Shown piece by piece: positions 32,674 through 40,205 of a stretch of DNA of 64,000 nt (its first letter is position 1; each line of letters opens with the position of its first letter). The notes below the pieces were generated by a model, which ran no database searches, was not told the DNA's origin, and worked only from the letters and a program-made list of their open reading frames with translations. The position numbers were made by a program, and so were the translations under genes. Source of the DNA: JBBDIP01 sp050260675 (GTDB lineage: Bacteria; Bacillota; Sulfobacillia; Fermentithermobacillales; Fermentithermobacillaceae); contig JBLNCN010000005.1 in assembly GCA_050260675.1 (NCBI GenBank), forward strand, positions 372,001 to 436,000. The letters are read 5' to 3'.

Positions 32674-34080
32674 CTACTTGAAGAACTCACCCAGCGGTAG
32701 TTCCCGACCTTTGGGGAACGGGCACTTATACGGGGCATCCTTGGTGAGCTCGTCGAACTCGGCCTTTGCTTTGGCTATCTCTTCGGGGTGCCGGACAAGC
32801 TCCCACCCGCACAGGGCCATCGTCTTGGAAGCCACGAGCATAGCCTTGTTGCCGATGGAACTGCCGCTGGAGGCACAGTTCTGCCAGGAGTGTCCCGGAC
32901 AGCCCAGAGGGACCGTTGCCGCCGACATCTGCACAGTCGGCACTATCCAAGAGACGTCGCCCACGTCGGTGGAACCGCCGCCAGCTCTGCCTTTACCTGA
33001 CGGGGGCACCAGGGTCGTGTTTAGGACCTGGCCCTTTAGTTCCTTGAACTCAGGGCTCTTCACCATCTGCTCGAGATTGGCCTTGTCGAAGGTCTGGGCC
33101 AGTTTCCTAGCAAACTCCAGATCCTTCTCGTCAAACTTCGGGGGCCCGACCCTCTGCAAAGCCTTCCACATGACCTCAGCCAGGGTTTCGTTGAGGAGCA
33201 CCTCGTAGCAGCCGGTGAGGTAGTTTTCATCAAAGGTCGTCCCTGTCATGAGAGCGGCGCCCTTGGCGACATCCAAAAGCCTGGCGTATATCTCCTCGAC
33301 CTGGCTTCGGTGCGGAGCACGGACAAAGTACCAGACCTCAGCTTCGGCCGGAACCACGTTCGGCTGCCCGCCGCCCTCCGTGATCACGTAGTGTATCCTG
33401 GCTGTGTTTATGACGTGTTCCCTCAGGTAGTTGGCGCCGACGTTCATCAGCTCCACCGCGTCCAGAGCTGAGCGGCCGTTATGGGGATCTCCTGCAGCGT
33501 GAGCTGTCTTGCCGTGGAAACGGAACTTCGCCGAGTTCATGGCGTTGCCGCTGCCGAGCCTGACGGAGTTGGTTGATCCGCCGTGCCAGGTGATGGCCAC
33601 ATCCAAATCATCAAATACGCCCGCCCTAGCCATGTAGACCTTGCCTGCGAGCAGTTCTTCGGCCGGGCAGCCGTAGTAACGCACAGTTCCAGGTGTCTTG
33701 GTCTCCTCCAGCGCCTGCTTAAGTGCCAAAGCGGCTCCAAGAGCGCCTGTCCCCAATACGTTGTGGCCGCACCCGTGGCCGGGTCCGCCTACAACACGCG
33801 GTTTGCGCTCGGGACTAATCTCCTGCGAGACGCCTGAGAGGGCGTCAAACTCTCCAAGGTAGCCGATGATCGGCCTGCCGGAACCCCACTCGGCCACAAA
33901 GGCGGTGGGAACCCCTCCGACGCCTCTCTTCACCGCAAAACCGCAGGCCTCCAAGTAGTCGGACTGGAGTTTGGAGGATTTCACTTCCTGGAACCCAACT
34001 TCGGCGAAGTCCCAGACCTGGTCAGCGATGCTGAACAGGTCGCCGGCCTTCTTGTCCAAGAATGCAATAATGTCAGCCAC
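32674..34080 (-). CDS. M20-family amidohydrolase (AbgB-like)
   Basis: A 468-residue metallo-amidohydrolase resembling p-aminobenzoyl-glutamate hydrolase subunit B. Landmarks are the substrate-binding VGFQEVKSSK, the metal region GPGHGCGHNVLG with a His-Cys-Gly-His pair, PAEELLAGKVYMARAG with the catalytic Glu pair, and the dimerisation-domain segment FHGKTAHAAGDPHNGRSA. GTG at 34080 follows GGGAGGCGAGGG; the frame open to 34239 overlaps the upstream histidine kinase gene and is rejected. It lies 31 bases after that kinase gene; no link between the two functions is obvious. Substrate (an acylated amino acid or dipeptide) unknown. Confidence 0.88.
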   Translation of the reverse strand: MADIIAFLDKKAGDLFSIADQVWDFAEVGFQEVKSSKLQSDYLEACGFAVKRGVGGVPTAFVAEWGSGRPIIGYLGEFDALSGVSQEISPERKPRVVGGPGHGCGHNVLGTGALGAALALKQALEETKTPGTVRYYGCPAEELLAGKVYMARAGVFDDLDVAITWHGGSTNSVRLGSGNAMNSAKFRFHGKTAHAAGDPHNGRSALDAVELMNVGANYLREHVINTARIHYVITEGGGQPNVVPAEAEVWYFVRAPHRSQVEEIYARLLDVAKGAALMTGTTFDENYLTGCYEVLLNETLAEVMWKALQRVGPPKFDEKDLEFARKLAQTFDKANLEQMVKSPEFKELKGQVLNTTLVPPSGKGRAGGGSTDVGDVSWIVPTVQMSAATVPLGCPGHSWQNCASSGSSIGNKAMLVASKTMALCGWELVRHPEEIAKAKAEFDELTKDAPYKCPFPKGRELPLGEFFK

Positions 34081-34111
34081 TTCTACCCTCGCCTCCCTGT
34101 ATGGAATTTCC

Positions 34112-35203
34112 CTAGTGAGGCGAACGATTCCTGCCGGATGCCTCACGGGGAATGCGGAGCGTGAATGTCGAGCCGCATCCCAACGAGCTCTTGACGTCGA
34201 TGGTCCCGCCGTGGGCTTCGACTGCAATCCTGGAGACATACAGTCCTAGTCCCAGACCCTCTATGCCGGCACCGGCCTTGCCCCTATAGAAGCGCTCGAA
34301 GATCCTGGGCATATCGCCCGGGTCAATGCCTGGGCCCCGGTCTTCCACCTCCACCATCACCCAGCCGTCATCTCCGCGGACGCGGAGATCAACCGGCGAA
34401 GGCGGCAAGGAATAGCGCAAGGCGTTGGATAGCAGGTTCTCAATGCACCGCTCAATGCGGGACTCGTCGCAGACCGCGGTCGCAGGTCCGCCGGGCAGCT
34501 CAAGCCTCAATCTGGATCCGGCCAGAATGGCCATCCTGTCCGCGACCGAACGGGCGAGTGAAGAGATGTCCACCGGTGCCTTGTTTAGGCGAAGCCTGCC
34601 TGCCTCCGCGCGGATGGATTCCGACAGCGACCCTATCATCAGGTTCATGCGGTCTGCGGTCCTGATGGTGTCGGATGCGCGACTCGCCTCAGCCTGCAGC
34701 CCCTTCTCACTTAGCGAACGGAGGAGCAATTGAGATTGGGCTCTGATGACGCTGAGCGGGCTCCGAAGGTCGTGGGAGACCGCCCGGAAGTAGTCGAGGC
34801 GCGCTTCCTGCACCTCCCGCATGCTTGTGATGTCCCGGTAGACCACGATGCAGAGCTGGACCGGTCCTCCCGCCGGGATGGTGACACCATGCACTTCAAT
34901 CCACAGGCGCTTGCCGTCTCGCCTCTCCGCTCTGAAATGCTCGCCGGAGATCGGAAGCCCGCGGAGCAGCCGGCGGGCGGGGTAGTCTTCTCTGGCAACG
35001 GGAGTCCCGTCCTCATACCACAAGGTGAGGTTGTTGCGGTCCCAGATGTTCATGGCCTCGCCGGGCTTAAGCCCGGTCATCTCCCGGCTGGCCCTGTTCC
35101 GAAGCACGACGTTACCCAGGGGATCCACCAATATCAGTGGTTCGGGGAGGCTCTCTAATACGGCGGGCAGGAGTCCCGCCAATTCCAACTGGGTTACGGT
35201 CAT
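34112..35203 (-). CDS. PAS-domain sensor histidine kinase (orphan)
   Basis: A 363-residue soluble kinase. A PAS domain (about 12-128) ends with YRDITSMREVQEAR. The HisKA helix has FRAVSHDLRSPL with the phosphorylated His144. The ATPase domain shows the N box IENLLSNALRYS, G1 VEDRGPGID, F box FERFYRG and G2 GLGLGLYVS. There is no membrane segment, so it senses an internal cue, possibly via a PAS cofactor. No response regulator gene is next to it. ATG at 35203 follows GGAGGGC. It precedes the M20 amidohydrolase gene on the same strand. Confidence 0.9.
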   Translation of the reverse strand: MTVTQLELAGLLPAVLESLPEPLILVDPLGNVVLRNRASREMTGLKPGEAMNIWDRNNLTLWYEDGTPVAREDYPARRLLRGLPISGEHFRAERRDGKRLWIEVHGVTIPAGGPVQLCIVVYRDITSMREVQEARLDYFRAVSHDLRSPLSVIRAQSQLLLRSLSEKGLQAEASRASDTIRTADRMNLMIGSLSESIRAEAGRLRLNKAPVDISSLARSVADRMAILAGSRLRLELPGGPATAVCDESRIERCIENLLSNALRYSLPPSPVDLRVRGDDGWVMVEVEDRGPGIDPGDMPRIFERFYRGKAGAGIEGLGLGLYVSRIAVEAHGGTIDVKSSLGCGSTFTLRIPREASGRNRSPH

Positions 35204-35325
35204 GACGCCCTCCGGGACCCTAATCGGGTTCCATCGGGTTTCGCCGCACCCGTTGCCAGATCCTGCTAATGCACATACGGTCGCTAAAGCCCGTCTGTGC
35301 AGGTGCTCCGGCTGTCTAGCGCAGG

Positions 35326-35808
35326 TTAGCCTATAAAAAGGTTCAGTCCCGCCCGGTCAGCCTCCGCGAGGTAAGTGGCCACTCCCGCGTAGCCGATCCC
35401 GTCGATGAGTTCATCCTTGGTGATACCCATCACGTCCATACTCGTCGTGCAGGCGATGATGTTAACCCCAAGCGACCGGGCCGTCTCCATGAGCTCGGGA
35501 AGAGATTGCACGTTCTTGTCCTTCATTACTTTCCGCATCATCCGTGCGCCTAGACCCCCGTAGTTCATCTTGGAGATCCCCAGCCGACCTGGGCCCCGCG
35601 GCATCACAAAGCCGAGCAGCCGCTCCACGAAACCCTTCTTGACGCTCACCTTTTCGGGCTTGCGAAGTATATTGAGGCCCCAGAACGTGAAGAACATAGT
35701 AACCTGGCAGCCCATTGCCAGTGCTCCGGTCGCTATTGTGAAAGCCGCCATCGCCTTGTCGAGGTCACCGGAAAAGACGATTATGGTCTTCCTGTCCGCG
35801 CTCACCAA
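35326..35808 (-). CDS. DsrE/DsrF-like sulfur-transfer protein
   Basis: A 160-residue protein of the DsrE-like superfamily. The central NIIACTTSMDVMGI carries the single conserved Cys that accepts persulfide sulfur in relatives, and GCQVTMFFTFWGLNIL is a typical family segment. It overlaps no neighbour but lies nine bases after a TusA gene and belongs to the same unit as a CoA-disulfide reductase-rhodanese. Start is TTG 35808 or GTG 35805 behind GGAGGG. The likely role is passing sulfane sulfur between rhodanese, TusA and an acceptor. Confidence 0.85.
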   Translation of the reverse strand: MVSADRKTIIVFSGDLDKAMAAFTIATGALAMGCQVTMFFTFWGLNILRKPEKVSVKKGFVERLLGFVMPRGPGRLGISKMNYGGLGARMMRKVMKDKNVQSLPELMETARSLGVNIIACTTSMDVMGITKDELIDGIGYAGVATYLAEADRAGLNLFIG

Positions 35809-35817
35809 GAAGCCCTC

Positions 35818-36042
35818 CTACGCCTTCTCGATCCTGGCGATCACTACGCCGTCCTGCTCCAGAATGGAAAGCAGCTTGTTGCCGGTCCTCGAGCACCAGG
35901 CCTCCACGTCCCTCGAGAACCCCGGGTCCGTGGACGAAGCGACCAGCACATCCCCGGCGCTGCACTCCTTGGAGGCCTGGAACAGCTTCACAATGGGTCC
36001 TGGGCACTGCATCCCCAAGCAGTCCACCGCCACTTCTCTCAT
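35818..36042 (-). CDS. TusA/SirA-family sulfur carrier
   Basis: A 74-residue protein with the family motif CLGMQCPGPIVKL, in which the Cys of CPxP carries the persulfide. Two additional cysteines follow (SKECSAG, EAWCSRT). It sits between the CoA-disulfide reductase gene (12 bases upstream) and the DsrE gene (nine bases downstream), a common trio for handling sulfane sulfur. ATG at 36042. Confidence 0.88.
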   Translation of the reverse strand: MREVAVDCLGMQCPGPIVKLFQASKECSAGDVLVASSTDPGFSRDVEAWCSRTGNKLLSILEQDGVVIARIEKA

Positions 36043-36054
36043 GTCGGGTCCCCC

Positions 36055-37740
36055 CTACTGAACCTCAAAGCGCCAGGCAACCATGCCGCCATCGAGGATG
36101 GCGGCCTTTTCAAACCCTGCTGCCCGAAGCACGTTGGCGGCCAGGTATGCCCGTAGGCCGACTTTGCAGACAAGCACCTGAGTCTTCGATCTATCTAGTT
36201 CTTCGATCCTTTGGGCCAACTGGCTGAGGGGTATGTGCACGGACCCCGGGATCGCGCCCATGGCGACCTCGGCATCGGTCCTGACATCCACGATCTGCAA
36301 GTCCGGATCCCCCATGCGCTCCCTGAGGACCTCCGGGCTTATTCCGATCATCTTGCCCGTCAGTTTGTTGAGAGCCACGTTGGCGGCAACGATCGTGGAG
36401 CTCATTGCCATTGAGAAGGGAGGGGCGTACGCGAGGTCCAGAACGGCCAGGTCGTCAACTGTCCCGCCAAGCGTGATGGCGGTGGCGATGATGTCGATGG
36501 GCTTGTCGACCACACCTTCCCCGACAACCTGTGCGCCAAGGACGCGGTGAGTCGGCGCGTCCACCACCAGCTTGGTCACGATCATCCTGTAGCCTGGGTA
36601 GTAGTGAGCCCGGTCGCTGGCCGGGACCACGGCGGTAACCACTTCAAAACCCTCTTCGCGGGCTGCTTTCTCCGAGAGTCCGGTCTTGGCGGCGCTCGTC
36701 GAGAAGACCTTCAGAACTGTGGTCCCCAGCACCCCCGGGAGGACAGGGGCTTCTTCGCGGTCTGCTTCAAGGTTCATAGCGGCGATGCGCCCCATCTTGT
36801 TGGCGGTTGAACCCATGGGATACCACGCAGGCTTGCCGGTCAGAAGGTTCTTGTTCTCCGCGCAGTCTCCCACCGCGAACACGTCTGGGACGCTGGTGCG
36901 CATGTTGTCGTCGACCTTAATCGCTCCGGTCGGCCCGAGTTCAATGCCCGCGGCCTTCGCCAAGGCCGTGTTCGGCCTCACTCCCGTCGCCCAAATCGCC
37001 AGGTCGCAGGGTATCTCCCTGGAAGGCGTCACAGCCTTTGCGAGACGCCCTCCGGGACCCGCGGCAAATGAGCTCACGCCTTCGCCGGTATAGACCTCGA
37101 CCCCGTTGGCCCGCAAGGCAGCCTCAATCAATGCCGCCATCTCGGGATCGAATCCCGGGAGCACTTGGGATGTGAGCTCGACCACCGCCACCTCAAGGCC
37201 TCGCGCCCTTAGGTTCTCCGCTACCTCAAGGCCAATCATGCCTCCGCCCACGACTACCGCCCGCTCCGCCGCCTTGCCCGCCTGGCCGCCCAGAGCACCT
37301 GCTATTTCCTCGGCGTCAGCGATCCTCCTCACCGTGTGGACGCCGGGAAGGTTGATACCGGGCACTGGCGGGACCACAGGCGTCGCGCCGGTGGCGATGA
37401 CGAGCGTGTCGTAGGGAAAGGTCTTGTCCTCTCCTGTTGACAGGTCTCTGGCCAGGACAGATTTTGACCCTATATCAACAGAAATCGCCTCGTGCCCGGT
37501 CAGGACCTTGATGCCGTACTCCCTCAGAAAGTACTCGGGGGTACGGACCACCAGTTGGCGACGCTCGCGAATGACGCCGCCTATGAAGTAGGGCAAGCCG
37601 CATCCCGCGTACGAGATATCGCTGCCCTTCTCCAGCACGGTGATATCCCAATCCGGATGCTCGCGCCTCGCCTTTGCCGCGGCCTTGGTTCCCGCAGCCA
37701 CGGCGCCAATCACCAGAAGCCTCTTGGACATTCCTCGCAA
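36055..37740 (-). CDS. CoA-disulfide reductase / NADH oxidase with C-terminal rhodanese domain
   Basis: A 561-residue flavoprotein. FAD and NAD(P) motifs are VIGAVAAGTKAA and VVVGGGMIGLEVAE. The single active-site Cys47 lies in SYAGCGLPYF, as in CoA-disulfide and NADPH polysulfide reductases. A rhodanese domain (about 460-560) ends with its Cys in LVCKVGLRAYLAA. This fused form (CoADR-Rhd) reduces CoA persulfides or polysulfides with NAD(P)H in known relatives. TTG 37740 is four bases after GGGAG, and ATG at 37731 is an alternative. It is the first gene of a sulfur-transfer operon with tusA and dsrE homologues. Confidence 0.9.
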   Translation of the reverse strand: MRGMSKRLLVIGAVAAGTKAAAKARREHPDWDITVLEKGSDISYAGCGLPYFIGGVIRERRQLVVRTPEYFLREYGIKVLTGHEAISVDIGSKSVLARDLSTGEDKTFPYDTLVIATGATPVVPPVPGINLPGVHTVRRIADAEEIAGALGGQAGKAAERAVVVGGGMIGLEVAENLRARGLEVAVVELTSQVLPGFDPEMAALIEAALRANGVEVYTGEGVSSFAAGPGGRLAKAVTPSREIPCDLAIWATGVRPNTALAKAAGIELGPTGAIKVDDNMRTSVPDVFAVGDCAENKNLLTGKPAWYPMGSTANKMGRIAAMNLEADREEAPVLPGVLGTTVLKVFSTSAAKTGLSEKAAREEGFEVVTAVVPASDRAHYYPGYRMIVTKLVVDAPTHRVLGAQVVGEGVVDKPIDIIATAITLGGTVDDLAVLDLAYAPPFSMAMSSTIVAANVALNKLTGKMIGISPEVLRERMGDPDLQIVDVRTDAEVAMGAIPGSVHIPLSQLAQRIEELDRSKTQVLVCKVGLRAYLAANVLRAAGFEKAAILDGGMVAWRFEVQ

Positions 37741-37749
37741 AGACTCCCT

Positions 37750-38745
37750 TCAGTTTGCTCTTCTCGTTTGTGACTCATGCCACTGCCAGGCGGTCCTCAC
37801 GATCTCCTCCAGCGAGGAGTGCCGGGGCGACCATCCCAGGAACTCCTTGGCCCTCTCCACGGCAGCAACGAGAACGGCGGGGTCCCCGTCCCTCCTGGCC
37901 CCCACCACGTAGGGCACTCTTCTCCCCGTGACCTCCTCCACGCAGCGGATGACCTCCATGTTGGACCAACCCCGCCCGGTACCTATGTTTACACATGCCG
38001 TCTCCGCGCCCTTCTCCAGCGCCTCAAGCGCCAGCACGTGCGCCGCAGCGAGGTCGCTCACGTGGACGTAGTCGCGTATGCAAGTGCCGTCAGGCGTCGG
38101 GTAGTCGTTCCCGAAAACGGTTATGGGCTCGCCGCTGAGGATTGCCCGGAAAACAAGGGGGATCAAGTGGGTTTCGGGTTCGTGGTCCTCACCCATCCTC
38201 CCGCCTGGATCCGCCCCCGCGGCGTTAAAGTAGCGGAGCGACATGGACCGAAGCCCGTGGGCCCTGTCGAACCAGGCGAGAGCTCTCTCAAGGATGGCCT
38301 TGGTCTCTCCGTAGGGGCTTACCGGAGCGATGGGCGCCCCTTCAGGGATGGGCACCGTCGCCGGTTCGCCGTATACGGCGGCTGAGGACGAGAACACCAT
38401 CTTCCTGACGCCGGCGTTCACCATGGCCGAGAGGAGCGTCAGCCCTCCTACCACGTTCCTGCGGTAGTACCTCTCAGGGTTCTTGACCGACTCTCCCACG
38501 AGGCTCTCGGACGCGAAGTGGATCACCGCGTCGTAATCCGCCTGGGCGAAAAGGTCGTCCAGCGCGTCCCGGTCGCCGGTGTCGCCGATGACCAGCTTCA
38601 CGCCCGGGATCTGCTCGGGGTGCCCCCTGCTGAGATCATCCAGGACCGTCACCTGGTAGCCTTCCTCAGCTAGGGCCTTCACGGTGTGGGCTCCGATATA
38701 GCCGGCGCCTCCTGTAACCAGCACTCTCCCTTTTGACCTGGGCAT
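37750..38745 (-). CDS. galE: UDP-glucose 4-epimerase
   Basis: A 331-residue extended short-chain dehydrogenase. The NAD motif is TGGAGYIGAHTV, catalytic Ser/Tyr/Lys are in FSSSAAVYG and YGETK, and SLRYFNAAGAD and NYPTPDGTCIRDYVHV (core DGTCIRDYVHV) are diagnostic for GalE. It interconverts UDP-glucose and UDP-galactose for envelope polysaccharides. ATG at 38745 follows AAGGAGCG; a longer frame to 38817 would overlap the divergent moeA promoter and is rejected. The YGETK form replaces the commoner YGxSK, which is tolerated in the family. Confidence 0.92.
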   Translation of the reverse strand: MPRSKGRVLVTGGAGYIGAHTVKALAEEGYQVTVLDDLSRGHPEQIPGVKLVIGDTGDRDALDDLFAQADYDAVIHFASESLVGESVKNPERYYRRNVVGGLTLLSAMVNAGVRKMVFSSSAAVYGEPATVPIPEGAPIAPVSPYGETKAILERALAWFDRAHGLRSMSLRYFNAAGADPGGRMGEDHEPETHLIPLVFRAILSGEPITVFGNDYPTPDGTCIRDYVHVSDLAAAHVLALEALEKGAETACVNIGTGRGWSNMEVIRCVEEVTGRRVPYVVGARRDGDPAVLVAAVERAKEFLGWSPRHSSLEEIVRTAWQWHESQTRRAN

Positions 38746-38847
38746 GGCAATCGCTCCTTCACGAATGCTCGCAAGTTGGGGCGCAATCATCATACTAGAG
38801 CCGGGAGCGCCCGTCACCCGCGGAGGAGGCTTCGCGCTGCCTCGTGG

Positions 38848-38853
38848 TATAAT
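38848..38853 (+). promoter_or_regulatory. Extended -10 promoter of the molybdenum-cofactor operon
   Basis: TGGTATAAT provides a perfect TATAAT with the upstream TGn of an extended -10 element, 34 bases before the TTG start of the first moeA. No good -35 box is seen at 17 bases, which fits an extended -10 promoter. The galE start lies about 100 bases away in the opposite direction. Confidence 0.6.
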
Positions 38854-38886
38854 TGCCTTGTGGCTTCTTGCCTGGAGGTATCCCGT

Positions 38887-40176
38887 TTGGAAGACTTCTT
38901 CGACGTGAAGACCGTGGATGAAGCTAGGAAGATCCTCCTCACTTCGCTCTTTGACGCAGCCGGGCTCTCCCGACCCGCTCCGCGCCGCGAGGAGGTCGAC
39001 CTTTTGTCGGCCTTGGGCCGCGTGCTGGCGGAAGACGTCGTCTCACCGGAAGACGTTCCTCCCTATCCCCGTTCGACCGTTGACGGCTACGCCGTCCGCG
39101 CCGCCGATACCTTCGGCGCCACCGAAGCGCTGCCCGGGCTCTTGACTCTGCTAGAGGACATCCCGATGGGGTCCCTCCCAAGCTCGGCGTTGTCACCCGG
39201 ACAATGCTCGCGGATCCCCACCGGCGGAGTCCTCCCCCCAGGCGCGGATTCCTGCGTCATGGTGGAACACACCGAGATGCTGGACGAGCGTACGGTGCTT
39301 GTCAGGAGGCCTGTCGCGACCGGCGAGAATGTGGTCCAGCGGGGCGAGGACATGGGGGCCGGTGAGATCGTGCTCAGGGCAGGGAGAATCCTTACGCCTT
39401 TTGACCTGGGCGCGCTGGCTGCCCTCGGACTGCCCAAAGTCCCTGTAGTCCTTAGGCCCGTAGTTGCTGTTATATCGAGCGGTGACGAGATCGTCCCACC
39501 CGGCGCGGCGCCGCTGCCCGGCCAGGTGCGAGACATCAACTCTTATTCGCTTGGCGCGTCTCTCTCCGCGCTTGGCGCGAAGCCAGTCCTCTTCGGCATA
39601 GCCAGAGACACTTACGACTCCCTGAGGGAAATGGTCGAGACTGCTCTCGGCACTGCTGACGCTGTAGTGCTTTCAGGCGGCAGTTCAGTGGGAGCCCGCG
39701 ACCTGGCCGTCGCCGTGCTGAACGATCTAGGCCCACCCGGCGTCCTGGTCCACGGAGTAGCTGTAAAGCCAGGTAAACCTGTCGTCCTCGCAATCTGTCG
39801 CGGCAAACCGGTTTTCGGCCTTCCGGGTCACCCGGTATCGGCCCTCGTGGCGCTGGACCTGTTCGTCAGGTACACGCTCAATGCCATGGTCGGGTCCATC
39901 GCCAGCCACCCGGACACGCTGCCGCGCCTTGCGTCGGCGCAGGAGGCATTTGTCACAGCGCGACTTGCGAGAAACCTTTCATCGTCTCCGGGCCGGGAGG
40001 ACCACGTGAGGGTCCGTCTCACCGAAAAGGACGGGGTCCTCCACGCCGAGCCTATCCTCGGAAAGTCGGCCATCCTCTCGACCATGGTGGGGTCCGACGG
40101 CGAAGTCGTGATCCCACTAGAGTCTGAAGGCTTGGTCGCGGGCAGCACGGTGAGAGTAAGGCTGCCGAGGTTCTAG
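38887..40176 (+). CDS. moeA: Molybdopterin molybdenumtransferase MoeA (first copy)
   Basis: A 429-residue MoeA that inserts molybdenum (or tungsten) into adenylated molybdopterin. The family segments PPYPRSTVDGYAVRA, IPTGGVLPPGADSCVMVE, RGEDMGAGEIVL, VISSGDEI and VLSGGSSVGARDL are all present. TTG 38887 follows GGAGGT. The longer frame from 38776 reaches upstream of the promoter and is rejected. It leads an operon of five cofactor genes. The presence of a second MoeA downstream is typical of anaerobes that handle both Mo and W. Confidence 0.92.
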   Translation: MEDFFDVKTVDEARKILLTSLFDAAGLSRPAPRREEVDLLSALGRVLAEDVVSPEDVPPYPRSTVDGYAVRAADTFGATEALPGLLTLLEDIPMGSLPSSALSPGQCSRIPTGGVLPPGADSCVMVEHTEMLDERTVLVRRPVATGENVVQRGEDMGAGEIVLRAGRILTPFDLGALAALGLPKVPVVLRPVVAVISSGDEIVPPGAAPLPGQVRDINSYSLGASLSALGAKPVLFGIARDTYDSLREMVETALGTADAVVLSGGSSVGARDLAVAVLNDLGPPGVLVHGVAVKPGKPVVLAICRGKPVFGLPGHPVSALVALDLFVRYTLNAMVGSIASHPDTLPRLASAQEAFVTARLARNLSSSPGREDHVRVRLTEKDGVLHAEPILGKSAILSTMVGSDGEVVIPLESEGLVAGSTVRVRLPRF

Positions 40177-40205
40177 GATCCAGCACACCCAAGGAGGCAC
40201 AACCC

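Noticed and set aside
38776..38886. Longer N-terminus for the first MoeA
   Set aside because: It would begin upstream of the TATAAT promoter box and before the GGAGGT ribosome binding site.
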